Assembly: GCA_021818545.1 (NCBI GenBank)
Contig: JAKATX010000002.1
Coordinates: 1 to 64,000, forward strand
Origin: Microcaldota archaeon
GTDB taxonomy: Archaea > Micrarchaeota > Micrarchaeia > Micrarchaeales > Micrarchaeaceae
Direction of reading: 5' to 3'
DNA length: 64,000 bases
Shown: positions 38,671 to 48,304 of the stretch, one piece after another
How positions within the stretch are numbered: the stretch's first letter is position 1
Layout of the letters: every line of letters begins with the position of its first letter
Made by a program: the position numbers and the translations under genes
The notes under the pieces: model-generated
Told to the model about the DNA's origin: nothing
Seen by the model: the letters and a program-made list of their open reading frames with translations, nothing else
Databases searched by the model: none

Positions 38671-41001
38671 TTGGAATTAATGTCCATATCTTTAACTAAG
38701 CTCAAATTAGTCACATCGATTAAGATAGACTTATTTATATGTACAATAATTTCACTCATATCGCTAGTTAATGTCGGATTTTTCACAAACTTTGGCTATC
38801 TAATATACAACGATAACGCCCCACCACTATATCATCTAATAGATGCCTATAGAAGTCTATTTATCTGGTCTAACATACAATATTCTGGGGTTCCTAGCGT
38901 TGCATCTTCAATACCTTACATCATAATATTTAGGTTATTCGGCCATCTAGTTACAATGCTAAGTAATGCTGCGATGGGCCAAGTGTTTGTGCTTTGGTTT
39001 GTATTTAGCATAGGTGGCATAGGAACGTTCTTTTTGGTCAGAGAATTAACAAATAGCATTGGTCGATGGCAATCATATCTGGGCAGTTTTATAAGCGCGT
39101 TACTATTCTCATTGCCGCTTATAAGATATAACATAATGATACCTGCGCTATTTTTGCCATTATCTCTATTCCTAATAATAAAATGTATAAAAGCAGTAGA
39201 AATGAAAGATAACAATATCCTGCTTTATGTTTTCTTATCAATACTAAGTATTTCAACACTTTTTTCGATAAGCGGTGCATCGTTTATAATTCAAAATACA
39301 TTGATATTCTGTGTCGTAGCAATAATATTTACGGCAACATCTGGAAAAGGCACAAAGGCTTCTATTGTAAAATACTTATCCGCAATATTCCTATTATCTC
39401 TAATGATAAACGTGTCTTGGATAGTGAATCCGGCTTTTTTCACAAAAACACAATATACAAATTTCTTCAATTCTCCAATAGGTACATTTGATGTACCCAG
39501 CACTCTAATCCTAGAAAATCTTGTGTTATTCACTCCATTTCCAATTTATGAACTTAGTGTTGCTGGCATCATCTCAGTTTGCCTTATATTCATAATAAGC
39601 ATGCTGGCCTTATTAAAGGTCATACGTTCGTATAATCTAACGGGAAGGTTCATGCTCGGCATGGCGATCTCGTACCTCTTACTTTCTGGCCTAGGTTCAT
39701 TGTACGGCAAGCCATTCAATCCTATTCTCAGTACAATGATACACATTTTCCCTTACATAAACTTTATCGCTACCCCCTCAACTTCAATAAGCTATGTAAT
39801 AACGTTGTTTTTTGATATACTATTTGGTATAGGGATAGCAACTATACTTTCTTTCAGCAGCATTAAAAAATCTAAGATAATCACATTAATATGTTTAGTG
39901 GGTTTGGCATTCCTTATAATGTCATTCTTGTATACTGATTATTTTAATTCCCAGTTATATAACACGAGGTACTTAACAATATATAAATACAATTCAATCC
40001 CACCATACGTGTTCAATGCATCTTCCTACATGAACGCGCAAAACGGAGCATTCGCTATAGCAACATTGCCATCTGTTAACAATTGGCAGACTACAACATG
40101 GTATACCGGAGTAAATATATATTCTGACTTCATTTATGAGCACCCTGTATATACCGGAGGTGAAACATTTTACGATTACTTAATATATCCTTATTCTTCC
40201 ACAGAATACGCAGGAAATGTAGGTATACCTATAAGCGATGGCAATCTTACAAATGCATCTACGGCATCTAAATATTTTGGCATATTCGGAATAAAATATA
40301 TTTTACTGCAAACAGATGCTGTACAAGACACTGACTGTTGGTGCTCTGGTCATTATATATTTGATATGAATTCGATTGAAAATGTCCTAAACCAATCGGC
40401 ATATTTTAGTTTTGATAAAAAATTTAGAAATTTGACAATTTACGAGAATAAAAATTACGTCCCATTAATATATGCAGCTAACATATACGACGCTGGCAAT
40501 GCTACGGCAAATGGGATACTAACTTTGATAGGAAACAAAACATTTAATATACAAGATTCCGTAGTTTATTCGTCATATTTTAATTATTCATCTTCAAATC
40601 TCAATCAATCAAATGTAATAAACATAAGAAAATTTGATCCTCCTAAAATAACATTTGTTGAGGATTCACCTGTATCTGTTAATATAAATATAAGTAATGC
40701 AACAACGCCTTATTATCTAGTATTTCGCAATACATATAATTCGGGATGGATCGCTTCCTACAGTAACGGCACAACAATTAATTCATCAAATCATGTATTA
40801 GTAAACGGTTTTGCAAATGCCTGGTATATCAGTAAGCTAGGTAACTACTCTGTAGCTTTATATTATTCACCACAGACAATCGTATGGGCGGCGTGGTCCA
40901 TAAGTATTATGGGCATATGTACCGCATTTTATCTTTTATATGTGTGGTACGCACATGGACGGATGTTAGGGGCAAGAAAACCACGCATATCAAAGAGATA
41001 A
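38671..41001 (+). CDS. Large multi-pass membrane protein (GT-C-like architecture)
   Basis: Many TM segments, sequon-rich ectodomain, terminal TM plus basic tail. Confidence 0.55.
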   Translation: MELMSISLTKLKLVTSIKIDLFICTIISLISLVNVGFFTNFGYLIYNDNAPPLYHLIDAYRSLFIWSNIQYSGVPSVASSIPYIIIFRLFGHLVTMLSNAAMGQVFVLWFVFSIGGIGTFFLVRELTNSIGRWQSYLGSFISALLFSLPLIRYNIMIPALFLPLSLFLIIKCIKAVEMKDNNILLYVFLSILSISTLFSISGASFIIQNTLIFCVVAIIFTATSGKGTKASIVKYLSAIFLLSLMINVSWIVNPAFFTKTQYTNFFNSPIGTFDVPSTLILENLVLFTPFPIYELSVAGIISVCLIFIISMLALLKVIRSYNLTGRFMLGMAISYLLLSGLGSLYGKPFNPILSTMIHIFPYINFIATPSTSISYVITLFFDILFGIGIATILSFSSIKKSKIITLICLVGLAFLIMSFLYTDYFNSQLYNTRYLTIYKYNSIPPYVFNASSYMNAQNGAFAIATLPSVNNWQTTTWYTGVNIYSDFIYEHPVYTGGETFYDYLIYPYSSTEYAGNVGIPISDGNLTNASTASKYFGIFGIKYILLQTDAVQDTDCWCSGHYIFDMNSIENVLNQSAYFSFDKKFRNLTIYENKNYVPLIYAANIYDAGNATANGILTLIGNKTFNIQDSVVYSSYFNYSSSNLNQSNVINIRKFDPPKITFVEDSPVSVNINISNATTPYYLVFRNTYNSGWIASYSNGTTINSSNHVLVNGFANAWYISKLGNYSVALYYSPQTIVWAAWSISIMGICTAFYLLYVWYAHGRMLGARKPRISKR

Positions 41002-41055
41002 TTAAGTATTCCTAATTTATTATAAAAATGATGATAGATTGATCGGTGACAATAA

Positions 41056-42612
41056 ATGAATGCAAATCATCTGCTCAAAATATTTAGAACAAGCTTATAT
41101 GCAATACTTACTATAATGTTCTTAGCGTACTTTATATTGCTTAATAACATCACTCTCATTTTTTATTCAGTTTTTATATTTATCGCCTTCGGGCTATTGC
41201 TTTCTATTTATAATAATTATGTAGTGCATATAATTGTGATTGCAATTATATTGATTTCATCCGGTTTGATCACCTATTTTGTAAATATATTTGAGATACT
41301 CCAAATTTATGTAATAACTATTATTGCAACTATGATTCTTTCACTTATTTTAACCAGTAAATTTTCATCTAAAGTATATCTAAATTATGCCCTAGCTGCC
41401 CTAGTTGCACCTACCTTTCTTTCGATAATGGGATTTACTGACAGTTCGTTAGCTATAAATATAGTTATTGTCGGCTATTATTTGCTAGTTAGCGCTATAA
41501 TCTCAATTTCGATTAATTTTATTATGCATTACAACTGGTCGAACAGCCTAGAAAATCTTAGGAATCAGATTAACACTGTATCGGAAAAGACGAAATATAT
41601 AACGTTGATAATACCTATTATACTTCTAATGCTGCCGATTTGGCCATCTAGCTCAAATTTGGTTATAAGCAGCCTCCCATACATAAATATTACATTATAT
41701 AATCCAACAAATCTTTCTGTGAACCATCCGTTCTTATACCCAATTGAGATAAATGCGGACACCTATATAAAGATAGAAAATTATAGCACTAATAGTAATC
41801 TCGACAATCTGAGATTTTTCTATTCCAATAATTCTGAGATAAACTCATTTATAGATGTGCATGAATACCCTCATGCAATAGCACTAATGTTAAATGGCTT
41901 TGGTGCCAACGAACAAAAAACTGTAAAATTAGTATTCTTCCCAATTTATTACGGATTTAGTAATTATACCAATACAATATCAAACTCTTCATTAGCCAAT
42001 AATCTGAGTAGAGTTGTTATATCTAAGTACATAAAAGCATCATTTGGTAATCTAAGTGGAGCATACAGTAAAGTATACGTAAATAAAACAGTAACTACAT
42101 ATTATACAGAAGTAAAAAATTACACTAAAAATTTTAATGTATCTATAATTCCGTACTATTCAATAGAATCATCCTGCGTGCCATCTACAAACATATCAAC
42201 AAAAATAAATGTAACATCAGGCAGTAGAATAAGTGCTTTTGTAATCAAAAACCTTTCTGACATGCTAAATGCAGTAACGTTAAATACGACGGACCATTTG
42301 ACATACCAGTATTACCTAACCAAATTCAAGCAAAATAGTTACAACAGCAAACTTAATAGTACATCCATCCACATTAGCGCTCTTATCATGAATGAGAGTT
42401 GCATATATTATGTATTGGCAAGTCCAGTCCCAATCAAAGCAGATACATCAATAACTGAAGTTTATCCGCAAAAGCTCTCTAAATCCTATACTATTGTTGT
42501 GCCAAAGACATTAGTACATCCATACAAATCCAATTTTTCATTTATAAATAATGGGCTATCCTATCTGATAAGTTTTTATAATCACGAAATATACTATTCA
42601 TATTCAAACTAA
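41056..42612 (+). CDS. Membrane protein with about 6 N-terminal TMs and a large sequon-rich ectodomain; unknown function
   Basis: Hydropathy by eye; no recognised domain. Confidence 0.55.
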   Translation: MNANHLLKIFRTSLYAILTIMFLAYFILLNNITLIFYSVFIFIAFGLLLSIYNNYVVHIIVIAIILISSGLITYFVNIFEILQIYVITIIATMILSLILTSKFSSKVYLNYALAALVAPTFLSIMGFTDSSLAINIVIVGYYLLVSAIISISINFIMHYNWSNSLENLRNQINTVSEKTKYITLIIPIILLMLPIWPSSSNLVISSLPYINITLYNPTNLSVNHPFLYPIEINADTYIKIENYSTNSNLDNLRFFYSNNSEINSFIDVHEYPHAIALMLNGFGANEQKTVKLVFFPIYYGFSNYTNTISNSSLANNLSRVVISKYIKASFGNLSGAYSKVYVNKTVTTYYTEVKNYTKNFNVSIIPYYSIESSCVPSTNISTKINVTSGSRISAFVIKNLSDMLNAVTLNTTDHLTYQYYLTKFKQNSYNSKLNSTSIHISALIMNESCIYYVLASPVPIKADTSITEVYPQKLSKSYTIVVPKTLVHPYKSNFSFINNGLSYLISFYNHEIYYSYSN

Positions 42613-42632
42613 TCTATGCCATAATTTAATAG

Positions 42633-43784
42633 TTGATTGTAATGAAGATTGCTTTTGTGTCAGATGTCGCCTATCCATGGAACATAGGTGGGGTAGCCAC
42701 CATGGAAGAAATTGAAGCTACGATGCTGAGCAAAAAGCACGAAGTCCATTTCTTTTCCATGAGGTGGCCTGGCATGAAAAATCACTTCATTTATAAAGGC
42801 GTGCAGTACCACACATACCACAATGTAACGCAAGAAAAACTGTTCTCCCACGGCCGCCGCTCTATACGAAAAGCCATATTATTCTCAATCAATATGGTAA
42901 GGATTTTCAGATATAAATTCGACGTCATAGAAGCAAATGCATTTCCCTATCTTCATCTACCAGTTCTTAAACTATACTGTAAAATTACAGGATGCAAACT
43001 CATAATAGACGTGGCAGAGGTGTGGGATAAAAAATACTGGGATGAATATTTGGGCAAACACTTGAGCTCATTGGCTTTCTTATTTGTCAATTTCTTCTTT
43101 GGTTCTGCTGATATGTACATAATAAATTCCACAATCACAGAAAAAAAGTTAAGGGATTTTGGCATAGGTGAGCATAGGATTGGTGGCGTTTTTGCACCAG
43201 TTACTGATATGGAAATATTGTTCAAGATTAGAGAAAAGCATCATGATTATAACAAGCATAAAATAGTATTCTCTGGACGTCTCATAAAAGAGAAAAGAAT
43301 CGATCTGATGCTCAAGGTAATAAAAAAAGTTACGAAATCAGTGCCTGATGTGAACGCAGTAATAATAGGCAACGGGCCGGAAAGGGCCACCATACGAAAA
43401 ATTATAAATGAGTTAGGTATTAAGCGCAATGTCCAGCTTAAGCCATTCTACAGCCATAGTCAAAAATCAGAATTATACAATGAAATAGCCACATCTGCCA
43501 TTTTCCTGATGATGTCTGAACGCGAAGGGCTTAGTATAATAACGATAGAGAGTATAGCACTAGGCACGCCAGTCATCCTGCCTGATTACTCTCCGATACC
43601 AAAGGAAGTCAGGGACATGTGCGTAGTTGGTACTGAAGAGGAACTACCGGGCAAGATAGCCGAGATCCTTAATGGCTCTAGCAAAAGAAAGTACATTAAG
43701 CACGATGGTAACTTGTCTATCTTTTCCGCAGCAAGAACACATGAATTCTACAGCAATGTATTCGGTAAGTTGGGGCTTGAATAA
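42633..43784 (+). CDS. GT4-family glycosyltransferase
   Basis: MKIAFVSDVAYPWNIGGVATMEEIEATML; IVFSGRLIKEKRIDLMLKVI; SEREGLSIITIESIALGTPVILPDYSPIPKEV. Confidence 0.9.
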   Translation: MIVMKIAFVSDVAYPWNIGGVATMEEIEATMLSKKHEVHFFSMRWPGMKNHFIYKGVQYHTYHNVTQEKLFSHGRRSIRKAILFSINMVRIFRYKFDVIEANAFPYLHLPVLKLYCKITGCKLIIDVAEVWDKKYWDEYLGKHLSSLAFLFVNFFFGSADMYIINSTITEKKLRDFGIGEHRIGGVFAPVTDMEILFKIREKHHDYNKHKIVFSGRLIKEKRIDLMLKVIKKVTKSVPDVNAVIIGNGPERATIRKIINELGIKRNVQLKPFYSHSQKSELYNEIATSAIFLMMSEREGLSIITIESIALGTPVILPDYSPIPKEVRDMCVVGTEEELPGKIAEILNGSSKRKYIKHDGNLSIFSAARTHEFYSNVFGKLGLE

Positions 43785-44060
43785 TTATTCCAGCCTCTTT
43801 ATTATATGGTATCCAAATTCTGTCTTCACGATGTTTGAAACGTCGCCTTTGTTCAATTTGAAGGCTGCCTCCTCAAATGGCTTTACCATCTCCCCGCGTC
43901 CAAAAAGGCCCAAATCTCCACCATGTTTCCTGGATCCGTCTAGAGAATACTGTTCGGCAAGTTTCGCGAAGCTTTCCCCGGCCTTTATCTTACCAAGTAC
44001 TTCCTGGGCTGTGGCTTCATTCTTCACAAGTATGTGCGCGCACCTTATTTTGTTTGACAT
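43785..44060 (-). CDS. Parvulin-type peptidyl-prolyl isomerase
   Basis: [65 protein letters not shown]...[12 protein letters not shown]. Confidence 0.93.
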   Translation of the reverse strand: MSNKIRCAHILVKNEATAQEVLGKIKAGESFAKLAEQYSLDGSRKHGGDLGLFGRGEMVKPFEEAAFKLNKGDVSNIVKTEFGYHIIKRLE

Positions 44061-44253
44061 AAAAACCCAATAAAATACTACGACATGCAATAATAAAAAT
44101 ACCGCAGCAACGGCGAAGTCATATTACCGGCATACATATAATAAAAAGCAATTTTTTTAATATTCCACATTGTAGCCTATAACACATGGAAGTGTTCAGG
44201 ACGCCATATCGATGTGCCATATCAAGTGAGATACCAATAAACCACGTGCTAAG

Positions 44254-45141
44254 ATGAAATTACTAAACTCAATGCCGCCATACAACCTTTTCGGTCTTGA
44301 AGAGCAGGACTATAAGTCTGCCAAAGTAGTTGCCATACCCGTCCCATACGACTCCACTGTCACATACAAGTCTGGTAGCAGGGAGGGGCCAAGAGCCATA
44401 ATAGAAGCGAGCAGGAACATGGAGCTATACAGCGATGAATTGCGGGATAATCCAAGCAAGATAGGTATCTATACCACGGAGGAACTGGAACCGGACTTCA
44501 GCTCTCCGCAAAATACAATATCTAGGATCGAAAAAGAGGTATCCATAGTTTTAGATGAAGGCAAGATACCGTTGCTGCTTGGCGGTGAGCATACAATATC
44601 ATTGGGATCCATAAACGCGCTTTCAAAGAGGGACAAGAATTTCACAGTGCTACATTTCGATGCGCATTCGGATTCTAGGGACGAGCTTTTCGGGACTAAG
44701 TATTCGCATGGGTGCATTATGGCGCGCGCCAGGGAGTTAGTCAAGAGTTGTTATAGCGTAGGGGTAAGGAGCATAGATGACCAAAGCGCGGCAAAATATT
44801 CGGACGAGATACTTTTTATGAAAGACCTCTACGGCATGAGCACCGTAGACGCAATAAACACGATTAGGAGCAATACGCTGAAGGACATATACCTTACTAT
44901 AGATCTGGACGTATTGAATCCAAGCGAAATGCCCAGTGTAGGAACGCCAGAACCTGGCGGTTTTAGTTACCAGAAACTCAGGGAGATACTGAAGGGCTCA
45001 CTAGTGGCTAAGAACGTGATAGGCCTAGATTTTACAGAGTTAAGCCCCATACCTGCGCTTGTTGCTCCAAATTATCTTGCAGCCAAGTTGATATACGATA
45101 CGATAGGGTACATATGGTCGCCATCAGCGCAGCAATTCTAA
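44254..45141 (+). CDS. speB: Agmatinase / ureohydrolase
   Basis: LLGGEHTISLG, VLHFDAHSDSRDE, YLTIDLDVLNPSEMPSVGTPEPGGFSY. Confidence 0.9.
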   Translation: MKLLNSMPPYNLFGLEEQDYKSAKVVAIPVPYDSTVTYKSGSREGPRAIIEASRNMELYSDELRDNPSKIGIYTTEELEPDFSSPQNTISRIEKEVSIVLDEGKIPLLLGGEHTISLGSINALSKRDKNFTVLHFDAHSDSRDELFGTKYSHGCIMARARELVKSCYSVGVRSIDDQSAAKYSDEILFMKDLYGMSTVDAINTIRSNTLKDIYLTIDLDVLNPSEMPSVGTPEPGGFSYQKLREILKGSLVAKNVIGLDFTELSPIPALVAPNYLAAKLIYDTIGYIWSPSAQQF

Positions 45142-45166
45142 TAGAATAAGCCGTAATAGCGATAAT

Positions 45167-45622
45167 ATGCCTGAAAATCAATGCCTTTTTTGCTCAATAG
45201 CCAACGGGGATAGCAAATCGTATAAGGTATTCGAGAATAACAAATACGTTGCATTCCTTGATATATTTCCGAATATAAGGGGACAAACGCTTGTCATACC
45301 AAAGGAGCACTATGATAGCTACGTATTCAATTTGAACGACAGCGAGATATCCGACTTCTTCATAGCAGTAAAACATGTGGCAGGTCTGTTAGAAGCCAAA
45401 TTGGGTGTTGGAAGGGTGAACATGGTGCTTGAGGGTACAGGAGTTAACCACCTCCATGCGAAGCTGTATCCTGCCATAGGCATGAAAAAGAAGGGATTCA
45501 AGGAGGTTATAGCGAAGGATACAATATACTTTGAAAACTATAGCGGCTATGTAACTACCCTGATGGGACCAAAGGCCAGCGAAGCAGAGCTTCTTGCCCT
45601 ACAAAATGAGATACTAAAGTAA
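45167..45622 (+). CDS. HIT-family hydrolase
   Basis: CLFCSIANGDSKSYKVFENNKYVAFLDIFPNIRGQTLVIPKEHYDSY; GVNHLHAKLYP. Confidence 0.85.
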   Translation: MPENQCLFCSIANGDSKSYKVFENNKYVAFLDIFPNIRGQTLVIPKEHYDSYVFNLNDSEISDFFIAVKHVAGLLEAKLGVGRVNMVLEGTGVNHLHAKLYPAIGMKKKGFKEVIAKDTIYFENYSGYVTTLMGPKASEAELLALQNEILK

Positions 45623-45663
45623 CCATGCCATAAGAAATCTATTGCATCGAAGTGCGGTACATT

Positions 45664-45737
45664 CGCCCTTGCCGGGATTTGAACCCGGATCATAGGCTCC
45701 GCAAGCCCATGTTCTATCCAAGTTATACTACAAGGGC
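45664..45737 (-). tRNA. tRNA-Arg (anticodon GCG)
   Basis: Minus strand GCCCTTG...TGGGC-TTGCGGA-GCCTA...CCGGGTTCAAATCCCGG-CAAGGGC. Confidence 0.9.
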
Positions 45738-45811
45738 ATATCAGCGAAAGTGAAATAATATGTATAAATATAATAGCCTATGTTAATTAAAGACTACTGC
45801 GGTAATGCACC

Positions 45812-46858
45812 ATGGCGTACCATAATTATCTGACCATACTAATACCGTGTGCAGTGGCATTTGCCATATCCGTAATATCGCTGCTCTTCATAAAAGGCTA
45901 TATGTTAGAATCCGGCGTAACTTCGCCAGACCACAATAAGAAAACGAAACCTACGCTACCTAGCAGCGGAGGCGTTGCAGTTGCGTTTGGGTTTACACTT
46001 GGTGTTCTTACCTACATTTTTGGTTCAAGTTTCAGCTTTTTCAATCCCGCTATAGCCTCATTGGAATACCTGTTCGCAACATTGCTGTCCGTTATGCTTA
46101 TCGCATTTGTGGGCTTTTTGGATGACATAAACGTCAAGAGGGATATGGTTAAGACAACCGATATGATGGACACCAGGAAAGGCCTGAAGCAATGGCAGAA
46201 ACCGTTGCTTACACTGATAGGCGCAGTGCCGCTGATTGCAATCAATGCGGGAGTTAGCATAGTACGCATCCCATTCATAGGCACGGTGTCATTTGGCGTG
46301 CTATACCCTTTGGTTATAATACCGCTGGCCGTGGTTTTTGCATCAAATGCATTCAATCTTCTCGGCGGTTTTGATGGGATCGCAGGCGGTACGGGTCTGG
46401 TCGCAAGCTTGGCAATGCTCGTATACAGCGTCGTATACGGCTCGCCAGCAGGCGCCTTGATAACGGCTGCCCTGTCCGCTTCCATAGCAGCATTCCTGCT
46501 GTTCAACATTTATCCTTCAAAAATTACCCCTGGTGACAGTTTCACATATTTCGTAGGCACGACCTTGGTGGTTGCCATGATATTGGGCAACATGGAGTCA
46601 TTCGGCATCATGGTATTCATGCCATGGATAATAGAGTTCGTGCTTCATGCAAGAAAGAAGTTCAAGGTTACTGATCTGGGCAAACTAAGGGGCGACGGCA
46701 CCCTTGAACCGCCGTATGGCAAGAAAATATACAGCTGGACGCATGTGATAATGAACCTAAAGCGCTGCAAGGAGTGGGAAGTATCTATGTACATGTGGCT
46801 TATAGAATTTGGCTTCGTCCTGCTGGCATTCGGGCTTAAGGCAGCTTCATTGCTTTAG
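45812..46858 (+). CDS. Polyprenyl-phosphate HexNAc-1-phosphate transferase (GT4/Alg7-WecA-MraY superfamily)
   Basis: KPTLPSSGGVAVAFGF; GFLDDINVKR; NAFNLLGGFDGIAGGTGLVAS. Confidence 0.9.
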   Translation: MAYHNYLTILIPCAVAFAISVISLLFIKGYMLESGVTSPDHNKKTKPTLPSSGGVAVAFGFTLGVLTYIFGSSFSFFNPAIASLEYLFATLLSVMLIAFVGFLDDINVKRDMVKTTDMMDTRKGLKQWQKPLLTLIGAVPLIAINAGVSIVRIPFIGTVSFGVLYPLVIIPLAVVFASNAFNLLGGFDGIAGGTGLVASLAMLVYSVVYGSPAGALITAALSASIAAFLLFNIYPSKITPGDSFTYFVGTTLVVAMILGNMESFGIMVFMPWIIEFVLHARKKFKVTDLGKLRGDGTLEPPYGKKIYSWTHVIMNLKRCKEWEVSMYMWLIEFGFVLLAFGLKAASLL

Positions 46859-47161
46859 GACAAGCTTGCTGCGCGCATTTACGTGCTTCTTCAGCGCCTT
46901 CTTCTTGAAGTTGCTGCTCCTTACTATGTAAAGCCGCGTTCTCTTCCTGTGGCCTTTCGCAAGCTCTATGTCAGATAAGTTTATGAGGCGCTTGCGTCCT
47001 GCATAATTGGCGTACATCGAGGCCTCATTTACAAGGTCCTTGACCGTGTCTTCGAGTTCCTTTTCAAGGCTGACTACCGCCTTTTCATTGACCTTCTCGG
47101 CGCCAGCCTCCCTTATAAACTGTTCGATGTCATAAAGGCTAAAACCGCGCTGCTTGGCCAA
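46847..47161 (-). CDS. Archaeal histone-fold protein with basic C-terminal extension
   Basis: GFSLYDIEQFIREAGAEKVNEKAVVSLEKELEDTVKDLVNEASMYANYAGRKRLINLSDIELAKG + HRKRTRLYIVRSSNFKKKALKKHVNARSKLVLKQ. Likely TTG 47161 preceded by GAGGGGGTG. Confidence 0.75.
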   Translation of the reverse strand: MAKQRGFSLYDIEQFIREAGAEKVNEKAVVSLEKELEDTVKDLVNEASMYANYAGRKRLINLSDIELAKGHRKRTRLYIVRSSNFKKKALKKHVNARSKLVLKQ

Positions 47162-47296
47162 CAAAGCACCCCCTCGTAGAACAAAGATAGCTTTGCAAAG
47201 GAAAGTTTTTAAATGAACCTCAAAGTCACGAATAGTGGCATTCATTAAAAACGGAAAAATATCGTCACAAAATACTTTTACCCAAAAAATACAGAA

Positions 47297-48295
47297 TCAG
47301 ATTAAAGATACTACGACTGTAAACAGGGCCACGGCTATATTGTCGTCTATGTGCAGCCTAATGCTCTCCACAACCGCGAAAACCAACCCTATGAGCGGGG
47401 AGTAGATGCCTATAACGAAATAGCCTAGCACGGTTACAACAGCGAAATATCCAAGCAGCCCTTGCAGCGACTTGGACTTGTTGTGCGGCAGTTTTATGCT
47501 CCCAAACAGCGTCCCGGTTATAGTCGCTGCAGAATCTCCAAATAAAAGCGCTATTAGGCCAAGGAGTGCCAGTTGGCTATTGGCTACCATTCCAAGTATT
47601 ATGGTAACGCCTATGGCGAGATAGAAAGCTCCAAGCCCAAAAGTCGTCTTGCCTCTTTCCATAGAGTGCAGGAATTCTCCGAACGGGGCGTCGGGCGACC
47701 CGCTTACCACATTGCTGTATATAAGGCCCAGGATAATGGCTGCGAACACAATCGTCCTGGAGTAAATTCCGAAGATTAGCATGGCTGCCATTACGCCAGC
47801 CCCTATCGCTATCTGAAAGATGTCGCGCTTTATCTCCAGATTTCCCCTCCTGGATCCAGATTTGAACTTGGTCTTATTGCTATTAAGGCGGAATACCTTC
47901 TCGTTTGATATGAGCCCTATTGTACCGCCAATAGCCATGGATGCCATGAAGTCAATCGTATGCACGCCGAATGCTGTAGACAGGCAAAGCATGAGTAGGA
48001 GTGCGCTTATGATGAATACGTTGAATCCGCTCGCGTAGCTTGCGTAGCAGAACGATACCAGTGCGAAGAACATTGTCAAGGAGAGGAGTCCTATCACCAT
48101 GGGCAGGGATGTCACGCCAGCAGGCCCGGCATACCAAGCCAGTGCCACTACAAGTGAGAGCAGGAATGTGGCTGCGAACATCACCCGTGTCCTGAGGTCC
48201 TTTGACGTGCTGAGCGTGAACAGTGCGGCGCCCCCTAGGCTCAGGAGGAGGAACAATGCGAAGAAGGCATAATACAAGGTATCAACCTGTTGCAT
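47297..48295 (-). CDS. Polyprenol/dolichol kinase-like (CTP-transferase superfamily) membrane protein
   Basis: LLFGDSAATITGTLFGSIKLPHNKSKSLQGLLGYF signature; multi-TM. Confidence 0.7.
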   Translation of the reverse strand: MQQVDTLYYAFFALFLLLSLGGAALFTLSTSKDLRTRVMFAATFLLSLVVALAWYAGPAGVTSLPMVIGLLSLTMFFALVSFCYASYASGFNVFIISALLLMLCLSTAFGVHTIDFMASMAIGGTIGLISNEKVFRLNSNKTKFKSGSRRGNLEIKRDIFQIAIGAGVMAAMLIFGIYSRTIVFAAIILGLIYSNVVSGSPDAPFGEFLHSMERGKTTFGLGAFYLAIGVTIILGMVANSQLALLGLIALLFGDSAATITGTLFGSIKLPHNKSKSLQGLLGYFAVVTVLGYFVIGIYSPLIGLVFAVVESIRLHIDDNIAVALFTVVVSLI

Positions 48296-48304
48296 GCGAC
48301 TACA

